Program-made: the position numbers and the translations under genes
Assembly (NCBI RefSeq): GCF_019343475.1
Contig: NZ_CP072453.1
Span: 4,650,001-4,714,000, forward strand
Reading direction: 5' to 3'
DNA length: 64,000 nucleotides
Source: Providencia sp. R33
GTDB taxonomy: Bacteria; Pseudomonadota; Gammaproteobacteria; Enterobacterales; Enterobacteriaceae
Part shown: piece by piece, positions 25,868-34,401 of the stretch
How positions within the stretch are numbered: the first letter of the stretch is position 1
How the letters are laid out: every line of letters starts with the position of its first letter
The notes under the pieces: generated by a model
Database searches by the model: none
Told to the model about the DNA's origin: nothing
Seen by the model: only the letters and a program-made list of their open reading frames with translations

Positions 25868-26152
25868 TTATTGTCGACTACATTGAATAAAGGCATTTCG
25901 CATTTGCTGAGTGAAATCGGCTGGTGGCATCGCTTTGCCTTCTCCGATGGCAACCAAGTATTTCGTGGGGTATTTTTCAGCCATTTTATCCCACGAACAT
26001 TCACACATTGCACGACTTCCCCCTTGAAGTTTGCACTGTGTGATGAAGGAGGCATTTTCACCACATCCTACCAGTAGAGTGCTGAATGAGATGGCTGCAC
26101 TAAATAGGACAAATTTTGTTTTAAGTGGTGAGAACATAGGATTTAGGTTCAT
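25868..26152 (-). CDS. small putative lipoprotein
   Basis: A 94-residue protein with a signal sequence ending in a lipobox-like LLVGC near residue 29, followed by a short periplasmic domain with three more cysteines (QCKLQGGSRAMCECSWDKM). It probably becomes a membrane-anchored lipoprotein with one disulfide. The first residues before FSPLKTKF may be untranslated if an internal start is used. It lies just downstream of the broken WYL regulator; function unknown. Confidence 0.55.
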   Translation of the reverse strand: MNLNPMFSPLKTKFVLFSAAISFSTLLVGCGENASFITQCKLQGGSRAMCECSWDKMAEKYPTKYLVAIGEGKAMPPADFTQQMRNAFIQCSRQ

Positions 26153-26178
26153 TGTTATTCCTTATTGATAAGATGACA

Positions 26179-26873
26179 TCATGATGAAAAATGATGAGTT
26201 TGGTTGATAACGTATTGAATAAATTCGAAATAAGGTAATCCTTGGATAAACTGAGATTCTGAAGTGAGTCGACAAATTTCTTTTCGTCGCTGAAATGGAA
26301 TTTCTGTGATTTTGATGGACTCAATATTGTTGAGTGTAATTACGGTAAGTTGGCTAGATGAATAACCGATGAGATACCACTGTGCTGCTTGTAATGCCAT
26401 GCGGTAAGGCTCAATGTGTAGATAAATACCATTCGTTTGTTTAACAGAGATGACGACCTGATTAGTGATCACATGAATGAGCTTATAAAAGCAGTCTGCG
26501 CTGTTTTTTGATAGTTTAATGTTCGATGGATGCAGTATTAAACATGGATAGACCAGTTCGTTTTGCAACAAGTTATTGACGGTTTTGCGTGTTAGCCCCG
26601 GAAAATAGGCTAAGAGCCCACCTTTTGTAAAAAAGTAAAGGTATCTGGTGTTCGCCAAGGAGTCACTACGCCTGATAAACGGTAGCCGTCTTTACTTGAT
26701 TCCAAATCAAGGTGAGCTAATCGTTGGTGAAAATCGCGTTGAAGTGTTCGTTCAGATACACCAAATTCATGAGATAGAGCATGTAACGATAAAGTTTCTC
26801 CTGAGAATAATCGACTAATAATCAAGGAGAGCTGCAACGCTAAACGGTCATGACGTAGTTCATGTTCCTTCAT
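26179..26873 (-). pseudogene. WYL-domain transcriptional regulator, frameshifted
   Basis: Two overlapping frames form one gene. The first (26610-26873) has an HTH (LSLHALSHEFGVSERTLQRDF) and ends PDTFTFLQKVGS-stop. The second continues with LLAYFPGLTRKTVNNLL and the WYL-like segment YRMALQAAQWYLIGYSS. Reading FLQKVG directly into LLAYFPGL restores a typical WYL-regulator linker, so one base appears lost from a G run (CCC on the plus strand at 26617-26619). A TTTTTTA run just upstream is also a classic -1 slippery heptamer, so programmed frameshifting is not excluded. It resembles the YfjR-type regulator of CP4-57. Confidence 0.7.
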
Positions 26874-26929
26874 ATATGTAGTGCTCGGAGGTAAGTGGAT
26901 AAGAGGGAAGTAGTATAAGAAATCACCTT

Positions 26930-26942
26930 GACAGGATATGTC
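26930..26942. promoter_or_regulatory. candidate operator 1 upstream of the WYL regulator
   Basis: GACAGGATATGTC has GACA-N5-TGTC symmetry and lies 57 bases upstream of the WYL regulator start. A reverse-orientation near copy is at 27045. Confidence 0.5.
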
Positions 26943-27044
26943 GCCATCAACATGGAAATTGTAACGTTTTATGTTATTTGAAAATCAATAACAAATTGAA
27001 AATAAAGCAAATTACATTCCTTTTGAACAGCAATCAATAAGGGT

Positions 27045-27057
27045 GACACATCCTGTC
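27045..27057. promoter_or_regulatory. candidate operator 2 upstream of the WYL regulator
   Basis: GACACATCCTGTC is the reverse complement of operator 1 with one change, and its centre lies 115 bases from it. The pair sits between the GTPase gene end and the regulator start and suggests autoregulation. Confidence 0.5.
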
Positions 27058-27090
27058 GTTAATCACGGAGGGTAACTCGTATATGAATAA

Positions 27091-27975
27091 CTAAAATAAC
27101 CATCGCCAAAGTGAGACGACAGCAGACACCAGTGTGTCTTTGATTTGGATAAAGGTGTCTTTTATCCCTACAGGGAGAGGCAGTTGATAAATCAGGTCAT
27201 CCATCGCCTTATTCACACATTGCCCAAAATCTTGTTTCGCCTGTGAATTGATGTACTCTGTCCGGTAGACTGGCTTTAATTGCGTCAAGGTACTGCTACT
27301 GGCTTTTGCAGGTAAGGCGTGTATGAAATGTTCAACGAACACATCAATTTGATAGCCTTCTTTCGCGGAGATAGCAATGACGGGATGTCGAGGAGAGAAT
27401 GCTTTTTGTACGGCATCGATTTTTAACTGTAAATGGTTAGCTTGTTGGTGGGATGGGTGGCAAGCATGAACATCCCATTCACGGCAAGGCTCAATTTTAT
27501 CAGCTTGATTAATAACAAATAAAAATTGCGCAGCTTGATACCCACAATGCTGTGTTAAAAAGCGGTAAGTTACCTCATCCGACGTCCATGCCCTATCATC
27601 GGCTTTTAACACCCAGATAATCAAATCCAGCTCCGGTAACATCTGCTGATATAACGCTTGATACGTTTTATCACACGACAGTGATTCGCCGATGCCCGGA
27701 AAATCAATCAGTGTTAATGTGCGTTTTCCTAACGTCATTTGCAGCCGCTTGGCAGTTTGTGTGCCACTTTCGACATCACTTATTGCAGAGACGTTAGATT
27801 GGAATAGGGCGTTGCATAAACTCGATTTTCCCACGCCCGTTTTGCCCATGAGGCCAATGGTAGGGGAATAATGAACGAGTTGATTAATTTCATGTAATAG
27901 CTGAGATTGCAGGTGTGACAGTGAGTTAGGTAGAGTGGCTTTGATTAATGATGAAACAATATGTTCAGCAGACAT
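27091..27975 (-). CDS. yfjP: YfjP-type GTPase
   Basis: A 294-residue GTPase of the Era/TrmE-like YfjP/YkfA group found on CP4-57-type islands. G1 is GLMGKTGVGKSS near residue 41, G3 is DFPG near 92, and G4 is NQAD near 159 (a variant of NKxD). The C-terminal 60 residues are helical and end in a hydrophobic patch (VSAVVSLWRWLF), suggesting membrane contact. Its function is unproven; related genes occur beside yfjQ and antirestriction genes. A longer paralogue lies at 40655. Confidence 0.85.
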   Translation of the reverse strand: MSAEHIVSSLIKATLPNSLSHLQSQLLHEINQLVHYSPTIGLMGKTGVGKSSLCNALFQSNVSAISDVESGTQTAKRLQMTLGKRTLTLIDFPGIGESLSCDKTYQALYQQMLPELDLIIWVLKADDRAWTSDEVTYRFLTQHCGYQAAQFLFVINQADKIEPCREWDVHACHPSHQQANHLQLKIDAVQKAFSPRHPVIAISAKEGYQIDVFVEHFIHALPAKASSSTLTQLKPVYRTEYINSQAKQDFGQCVNKAMDDLIYQLPLPVGIKDTFIQIKDTLVSAVVSLWRWLF

Positions 27976-28057
27976 AAAAATCTCCTTGTGATTTTACAAG
28001 GAGATAATATGGCGCTGAAAAAATATCTAACTGAAAGGGGTTGTGATTAAGTGATAA

Positions 28058-28876
28058 CTAAGAAAGTACCATCAGTTGCTTAGCTTGCTCTGAACGGTTT
28101 TTTATACTGATATTTTTATCATCAATGTAGGCTTTAACTTTCTGTTGATATTTTTCTTTGATTTCACATAACACGTCATCACGGTAAATGGGGGAATTGA
28201 GTGCCCTCAAAAAATACCCCCCTTTTCGCGTTATTTGAACACAGAATAATTTTTTTAAATGATAAGCTCGATTTTCTTGAAATAACTGGGCAAATGTATA
28301 GTGTTTAATGTCTAGAATATTTATTTCTAAGATGTTATTACCTAAATACACAGGGACGATTTCTGCCTCATAGTTCAAGGCAACTCTAATTTTTGGCTGA
28401 TATTTTTTTTCATCATGATCACTTTTTTTTATGTCTAAGATATTCACATTAACCTCTTTTATGAGTATAAGCGTTATATCGGCAAGTGGCTTGATGAGAT
28501 TGTCAGGATAATTTTTTAGATTGATAATTTCATCCTTAATTAATTCAGATACAGTCGTTCTGTTAATTTTCTTAGATTTAATGAATCGAGCATTAAACTC
28601 CTCTACTGTGTAATCTTTATTTACGCCGCCGGGCCAGAATTTAGTTGGTCTCGACATCAGTCCTTCTTTCGACTTTATCCATGTCATATCCTTATACGCT
28701 TGATTCAAATCGGCATTATCACTGTCATAATGTGTGATAGAACGATTAATTTCTTTCTCAATAAGTTGTTCTGCAAATTTTCCTGGTGTTGTATTAGCGC
28801 GCTTCGCACCTTTACGGATGTGATCATAGATGCGCTGGTTTTTAAAATTAATATGAACTCGATATTCACTTGTCAT
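28058..28876 (-). CDS. hypothetical protein with ribbon-helix-helix-like N-terminus
   Basis: A 272-residue protein of no recognised family. Residues about 5-45 (YRVHINFKNQRIYDHIRK...NTTPGKFAEQLIEKEI) look like a ribbon-helix-helix DNA-binding domain. The rest is charged with no membrane segment. Two internal beta-rich stretches contain similar ILDIK motifs (NVNILDIKKSD and LEINILDIKHYT), hinting at an internal repeat. It is upstream of the GTPase gene by 82 bases in the same direction and could regulate the block or act with it. Confidence 0.5.
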   Translation of the reverse strand: MTSEYRVHINFKNQRIYDHIRKGAKRANTTPGKFAEQLIEKEINRSITHYDSDNADLNQAYKDMTWIKSKEGLMSRPTKFWPGGVNKDYTVEEFNARFIKSKKINRTTVSELIKDEIINLKNYPDNLIKPLADITLILIKEVNVNILDIKKSDHDEKKYQPKIRVALNYEAEIVPVYLGNNILEINILDIKHYTFAQLFQENRAYHLKKLFCVQITRKGGYFLRALNSPIYRDDVLCEIKEKYQQKVKAYIDDKNISIKNRSEQAKQLMVLS

Positions 28877-29737
28877 CGTCCCTTCCTAATCCACACTGTC
28901 AAATGAACGAGTATGACACAATGAAACGTTACCCAGTAGATACGTTGTGTCGTAAAAAAATAATAAGCGTTACTCGGCAAAAACGTTCAGCCCCCAAAGG
29001 CACGGATAAGCGATAAGCTTAATTTTTACGTAGATTATCGCATACCTCAAAGTGCGCACATTTATTAAATATCATTATTATCATATATCTATAATTTTCC
29101 GTCTTTGTTTTTGATGATATTGGCTGGAAGGCTTCAGGGCTTACGGTATTCGTGATGACCCGCGAAAAAATGAGGGTAGCAGTTAAAATTTGCATGTTTT
29201 TTAAGGGGGAAGAGTATAAAAATGAGGTCATTGAGAAGTGAAAATAGGGGGCTAATATCAGAGTAGTGAGTTGTGGTTTTTATTGAAAAAATGCGCTCAA
29301 ACTCAATTTAATTTCAGGTTAACGTCCATACGCTTGAGTACTTACTGAGGGTTTTTAACGAAAATAGCCTAATCAATGTGTTGGTATAGTTATATAAATA
29401 TACATGCTACATATAAACAATACATTTAAATATCAACACGACTATTCTAATACAAAAACCAACCTACACATCTAAAACGATACCTATAGACCTAGATTGT
29501 CATCATCTTCCATAAACCTATTAATGCATAGATAACCTAAATAGTTAAGCACATGCCTTATAAATCTACAGTGACTTACCAACCTCATCTTCCCTTAAAA
29601 GTTTAGTCAGTATGATGATCTTGCTGCCTTAAGCAGCAGACTTAGATCGGTTAGCTTATTCTCCTAATAACGAAACTGTAATTAGCAACAAGCCTTCCCA
29701 TTGATATGACATCCAATCAACACAAGAGGAATACGTC
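28877..29737. promoter_or_regulatory. gene-free divergent region with a short hairpin
   Basis: About 860 bases separate the minus-strand block from the Gp2-like gene. No credible gene is seen. A TGCTGC-cttaa-GCAGCA hairpin at 29622-29638 lies about 100 bases upstream of the Gp2-like gene. The size and position would suit a replication or control region of a satellite-like element, but no iteron array was recognised. Confidence 0.4.
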
Positions 29738-30355
29738 ATGTCAAAAAAGCTAAACCAACACTATGTAAACCAAATTAACCGTACCATCAATAAAGCACTA
29801 GCGGTACATAAACGCTTAACAGCCATACACCTTGATTTACGCTTTCCTATAACGACAGAAGATGTTGCCGATGACTCTACAGCTATTACCCGATTCTTTG
29901 AATCTCTTAAGGCTAAAATCAAAAATGACCTTAAAAAGAAAGAAGAGGCTTGGAAACGTAATCTTTCCTGTGAACTACATTATTCATGGGTGAAAGAGAT
30001 TGGTGAAAAGAATAAACAAAAGCACTACCACGTGATGTTACTGCTTAACAAAGATATCTATCACTCCTTAGGGGATTTCAAAAAAGAGAGTGGAACCCTT
30101 TATGTTATGTTACAACAGGCTTGGTGCAGTGCCATCAAAATAGCGTATTTACCGTCTCGTCCATTAGTCAATATTGCGGGTAAAAATGTCACGCATTTAT
30201 ATCGTGTCGAGCAAGAAGAAACTGAAGATGGCGTTTATACCTACATTGTGACGAATCAGTCCCAAGAGATTATTTTAAATCGAATTCGGTATCTCGCTAA
30301 GTTGCATACCAAGTTTTATGTAGAGGGTGAGCGGTCATTTGGATGCAGTCGGTAA
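29738..30355 (+). CDS. inovirus Gp2/YfjJ-family replication-like protein
   Basis: A 205-residue protein of the YagK/YfjJ family, related to inovirus Gp2 and rolling-circle initiators. Visible marks are HLDLRFP near residue 30, ITRFFESLKAKIKNDL near 50, and KQKHYHVMLLLN near 95, which resembles the HUH metal-binding motif. The C-terminus has the usual IRYLAKLHTKFY. These genes occur just upstream of alpA on prophage-like islands, as here. An active nuclease role is inferred. A 5'-truncated relative lies at 49934. Confidence 0.78.
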   Translation: MSKKLNQHYVNQINRTINKALAVHKRLTAIHLDLRFPITTEDVADDSTAITRFFESLKAKIKNDLKKKEEAWKRNLSCELHYSWVKEIGEKNKQKHYHVMLLLNKDIYHSLGDFKKESGTLYVMLQQAWCSAIKIAYLPSRPLVNIAGKNVTHLYRVEQEETEDGVYTYIVTNQSQEIILNRIRYLAKLHTKFYVEGERSFGCSR

Positions 30356-30454
30356 TTAAAAACTGGAGAAGGGATGTCATGACTTGAAGTGATATCCCTT
30401 TCATCAAACCGGTATCGCTTCTGACTTTAATTTTAAAGACAGGAGTTCTTCCTC

Positions 30455-30694
30455 ATGACAAATCCAATTGAAGCATCAACGACCGCAATTCCATCGTCTT
30501 CATTACTGAATGATCAATTTATCGATATGAAATTTATTACCCAATTAACAGGGCTAACGGACAAATGGTTTTATAAGCTCATTCAAGATGGTGAGTTTCC
30601 CAAACCCATTAAGTTAGGGCGCAGCTCTCGTTGGCTGAAAAGCGAAGTTGAACAGTGGCTATCAGCACGTATTGAAATGTCTCGCATGTCATAA
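30455..30694 (+). CDS. alpA: AlpA-family excisionase/regulator
   Basis: A 79-residue MerR-like winged-helix protein with the AlpA signature DMKFITQLTGLTDKWFYKLIQDGEFPKPIKLGRSSRWLKSEVEQWL (positions about 25-70, read in segments). In CP4-57, AlpA switches on the integrase and promotes excision. No integrase is present here, so its target may lie outside the window. A paralogue at 50523 shares almost the entire core. Confidence 0.85.
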   Translation: MTNPIEASTTAIPSSSLLNDQFIDMKFITQLTGLTDKWFYKLIQDGEFPKPIKLGRSSRWLKSEVEQWLSARIEMSRMS

Positions 30695-30821
30695 ATCCCT
30701 CTTATCCGCTACCTCTTCTTTTTAGTTATCTTCCGTCATTGATATTGCTGCATAGCCCATCCGTATGCGGTGTTTTGATGCGCCTATTGAGAAGAGGGGA
30801 ATTTACTGGAGTTAAATTATA

Positions 30822-31247
30822 ATGATGCTAATACCTTCGCCAGTACGACTTTATCTCGCGTTAAACCCTGACTTAAAAATCATTGGTGCTCAAGTCGCTG
30901 GGACTCAACCACTCACACAGTACCAATGCTATCACTGCCAAGCGGCACTTTCGTTACATAAAGAAGGACGAGAATATTATTTTATGCATGTGAATAACGC
31001 AGAGGAGCTGAAGTGTTCATACTGCCAAGCACAACTAAACCCACTTTATCGACATTTTAAGCTGGCAGGATGGTGGGCTTGGCTTCCTCCGCTTGTGCCT
31101 GTAAGACATTGGTTCTGTACTCTTTGCCAGCGCGATTATCATGGTCCAAAAGGTTGCCCTTATTGTCAGCAGAGTGTTTACAGTACGGAGGCAGCATTAA
31201 GGGATACTTCATCAGCAACAAAATCAGATTGGTCATTGCCGTATTGA
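30822..31247 (+). CDS. zinc-ribbon protein of the alpA-linked type
   Basis: A 141-residue protein with four CxxC pairs: YQCYHCQA, LKCSYCQAQ, WFCTLCQRD and GCPYCQQS, which should bind two zinc ions. Similar zinc-ribbon proteins commonly follow alpA in enterobacterial islands; their function is unknown. The repeat of the same gene order at 50523-51424 supports a real module. A start with GGAG about 12 bases upstream is used. Confidence 0.65.
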   Translation: MMLIPSPVRLYLALNPDLKIIGAQVAGTQPLTQYQCYHCQAALSLHKEGREYYFMHVNNAEELKCSYCQAQLNPLYRHFKLAGWWAWLPPLVPVRHWFCTLCQRDYHGPKGCPYCQQSVYSTEAALRDTSSATKSDWSLPY

Positions 31248-31523
31248 TTTCAACTTACCCACTCATCTATCTAAAGGCTCAGCGGATGGATGAGTGTGTT
31301 AAGTATTCATCCGGTGTTATGACCATTATTCTTCGGTAATTTAGAATTGAAAACTTAAGGTAGTCATCTTACGTTTTTAATCCGCAGGGCTGTCAGCCAT
31401 AGTCAGTTTCTATCGTGGTTTTATGATAAGATGGCGTTATGATATTTTGTGTCCATCGTGACTTTCACACCCCACTATATAAAGGGATGTGAGTAGCAGT
31501 TTTTCAATCATCAAGGTAATGAC

Positions 31524-33131
31524 ATGACAACGGCAAATGACGCACAGCAACTGCGTGAACTTCAAGGTAAATTATGGGATATCGCAGATTCTTTACGTGG
31601 AAAAATGCATGCAGATGAATTTCGAGATTACTGCTTAGGGTTTATTTTCTATAAGTATTTATCTGAGCAATTTGCTAATTATGCAGACCATATATTGAAA
31701 CAAGACGGTTTAACCTATAGCTCACTGGACATTTGCTCACCGGACTATGCGGATATTCTTGAAGCAGTAAAAAGTGATGCCATTGAAGCGATTGGATATT
31801 ACCTTCCTCCTGAATCTCTTTTTCACTCACTGGCTAAACGTGTTCAAGCTGACCCGAAAGGGGTTGGACAAGGTTTTATCTTAGAGGATTTAAGTAAAAT
31901 ACTACGCGGGATTGAGCAAAGCACATTGGGCTCAGAGTCTGTCGATGATTTTAGTAACCTGTTTGAAGATTTAGATTTAACCTCCAGTAAGTTGGGGAAT
32001 ACGGAAGCGGCTAAGAATGAATTGATTGCGAGCATCATTAATAAGCTCGATGAATTGAGTTTTAATTTAACGGATGCTAACACGGATATTCTGGGTGATG
32101 CTTATGAGTACTTAATTGGTGAGTTTGCTAGTGGTGCAGGGAAAAAAGCAGGTGAGTTCTATACACCCCAACCTGTTTCTACACTGTTAGCTAAGATTGT
32201 TACTGCACATAAACTCAAATTAAAGAATGTTTATGACCCAACTTGCGGTTCAGGCTCATTACTGTTGCGAGTTAAACGTGAAGCACATTCCGTGGGTAAA
32301 ATTTACGGACAAGAATTAAACCGTACCACCTATAACTTGGCTAGAATGAACATGATATTGCATGGGGTTCATTATGCAGACTTTGAGATTGTGCAAGAAA
32401 ATACATTAACTCAACCGCAGCATCTGGATAAACGCTTTGATGCAATTGTCGCTAATCCGCCATTTTCAGCACATTGGTCTGCGGATAGTTTAATGCTCAG
32501 TGACCCACGTTTTAGTCAATACGGTAAATTAGCACCGAAAACCAAAGCAGATATGGCCTTTGTCCAGCACATGTATTATCACTTAGCGGAAGATGGCACG
32601 ATGGCAGTTGTACTCCCTCATGGGGTGTTATTCCGCGGGGCCGCAGAAGGTCATATTCGACAATACATGATTGAAAAGCTCAACTGTATTGATGCCGTGA
32701 TTGGATTGCCTGCAAACTTGTTCTACGGCACCAGTATTCCAACCTGTATCTTGGTGCTGAAAAAATGCCGTAAAGATGATGACCATATTCTCTTTATTGA
32801 TGCAAGCCAAGAGTTTGACAAGGTCAAAACGCAGAACCTTTTATCCCCTAAGCACATTGATAAAATTATCGATTGCTATACCGACAGAACCGAAATTGAG
32901 AAATTCAGTCATTTAGCCACATTAGAGGAAGTTAAAGGTAACGACTACAATTTGAATATACCCCGCTATGTGGATACCTTTGAAGCTGAAGACGAAATTG
33001 ATATAAATGGTATTGCAAATGACCTTATTAGCCTTGAGTCAGAAATAGCTAGTGTAGATGAGAAAATTGCTCAGTATTGCCAAGAGTTGCAAATTACATT
33101 GCCATTCACTTCATCAAAAGGCGCTGATTAA
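31524..33131 (+). CDS. hsdM: type I restriction-modification methyltransferase subunit
   Basis: A 535-residue N6-adenine methyltransferase. The N-terminal HsdM helical domain (LWDIADSLRGKMHADEFRDYCLGFIFYKYLSE) is followed by the SAM-binding motif DPTCGSGSLLLR near residue 238 and the catalytic NPPF near residue 311. It modifies host DNA in complex with HsdS. The stop overlaps the hsdS start (TAATG), so translation is coupled. The length and motifs are complete. Confidence 0.93.
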   Translation: MTTANDAQQLRELQGKLWDIADSLRGKMHADEFRDYCLGFIFYKYLSEQFANYADHILKQDGLTYSSLDICSPDYADILEAVKSDAIEAIGYYLPPESLFHSLAKRVQADPKGVGQGFILEDLSKILRGIEQSTLGSESVDDFSNLFEDLDLTSSKLGNTEAAKNELIASIINKLDELSFNLTDANTDILGDAYEYLIGEFASGAGKKAGEFYTPQPVSTLLAKIVTAHKLKLKNVYDPTCGSGSLLLRVKREAHSVGKIYGQELNRTTYNLARMNMILHGVHYADFEIVQENTLTQPQHLDKRFDAIVANPPFSAHWSADSLMLSDPRFSQYGKLAPKTKADMAFVQHMYYHLAEDGTMAVVLPHGVLFRGAAEGHIRQYMIEKLNCIDAVIGLPANLFYGTSIPTCILVLKKCRKDDDHILFIDASQEFDKVKTQNLLSPKHIDKIIDCYTDRTEIEKFSHLATLEEVKGNDYNLNIPRYVDTFEAEDEIDINGIANDLISLESEIASVDEKIAQYCQELQITLPFTSSKGAD

Positions 33132-34333
33132 TGAAAAAAATCACACCTAAGTTAAGATTTAATGGATTTGAACAGAATTGGCAAAGTAATAGCTTTGGTC
33201 AAATAGTTTCCAATAAGAGTAAAAAGTATAATCCTAGTTTAGCGGACGAGGATTTTCCGTGTATTGAATTAGATTGTGTATCACAAGAAAGTGGTCAATT
33301 GCTAAAAACTTATTCAGCAAAGCAACAATCAAGTATAAAAAATGTTTTTTTTCAAGGTGATGTTCTTTTTGGAAAGTTAAGACCATATTTAAAAAAATAT
33401 CTATATACCACATTCGATGGTGTTTGTTCGACAGAGTTTTGGGTTTTAACAGGAAAACAAGTTACAAATAAATTTTTATATCAATATATACAAACAAATA
33501 CTTTTGTTGAATCAGCTAAAAAATCATCAGGCTCTAAAATGCCGAGAGCTGACTGGGATATAGTTTCTTCAGAACAATTTTATTTTCCTAGTGATAAAGA
33601 GCAAAATAAAATTGCTGATTTCTTATCTTTAGTTGATGAGAACATTACGCTACAAACCCGTAAAGTAGAATTATTACAGCAGTATAAAAAAGGGATGATG
33701 CAAAAGCTGTTTAGCCAAAAAATTCGTTTTAAAAATGATAGTGGTGATTTTTACCCTAGCTGGGAAACAACGGCTTTAGGTAAAATGGCGAATTTCTATA
33801 AAGGGAAGGGTATTTCTAAACAAGATATTACCAGCAAGGGTGAAAATGAATGTATTAGATATGGCGAGTTATACACCCATTATAATGAAAAAATTAACCA
33901 TATTTTATCAAAAACAAACCTTTCTTCATCTGAATCACTCATCAGCCATTACGGCGATATTTTGATACCCTCATCCGGAGAGACAGCTGAAGATATATCT
34001 AAAGCATCAACTGTTTTAATTACCGGTGTACTTCTAGGGGGGGATTTGAATATTATTCGGCTTAAAAATGATTACAATAGTCTCTTACTTGCTTATTATT
34101 TAACTCATTATAAGAAAAAGGAAATTTCCAAATTAGCTCAAGGTAACTCGGTTGTTCATTTGTATGCTAAAGAACTCAAAAGTTTAGAAATAACACTTCC
34201 ATCATCTTTAGATGAGCAAGTGAAAATTGCTAATTTCTTCTCATCGATTGATGATAAAATCACCCTTGAGAACACTAAGCTGGATATATTAAAACAATGG
34301 AAACAGGGATTACTACAACAAATGTTTGTGTAA
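33131..34333 (+). CDS. hsdS: type I restriction-modification specificity subunit
   Basis: A 400-residue specificity protein with two variable target-recognition domains separated by conserved helical spacers. The central spacer is IADFLSLVDENITLQTRKVELLQQYKKGMMQKLF, and the C-terminal one ends IDDKITLENTKLDILKQWKQGLLQQMF. The first domain begins after LRFNGFEQNWQ. It sets which DNA sequence is methylated or restricted. The recognition sequence cannot be read from the protein. The gene is intact. Confidence 0.92.
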   Translation: MKKITPKLRFNGFEQNWQSNSFGQIVSNKSKKYNPSLADEDFPCIELDCVSQESGQLLKTYSAKQQSSIKNVFFQGDVLFGKLRPYLKKYLYTTFDGVCSTEFWVLTGKQVTNKFLYQYIQTNTFVESAKKSSGSKMPRADWDIVSSEQFYFPSDKEQNKIADFLSLVDENITLQTRKVELLQQYKKGMMQKLFSQKIRFKNDSGDFYPSWETTALGKMANFYKGKGISKQDITSKGENECIRYGELYTHYNEKINHILSKTNLSSSESLISHYGDILIPSSGETAEDISKASTVLITGVLLGGDLNIIRLKNDYNSLLLAYYLTHYKKKEISKLAQGNSVVHLYAKELKSLEITLPSSLDEQVKIANFFSSIDDKITLENTKLDILKQWKQGLLQQMFV

Positions 34334-34401
34334 TTTGTTACTGTGACTTGAATGTTTTACCCTACTGATATCAATCGAATAAAAATAATGGAGCCCGTCA
34401 T

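Noticed and set aside
29019..29231. A 70-codon minus-strand open frame in the divergent spacer
   Set aside because: No ribosome-binding site, no recognisable composition or family; it is probably chance.
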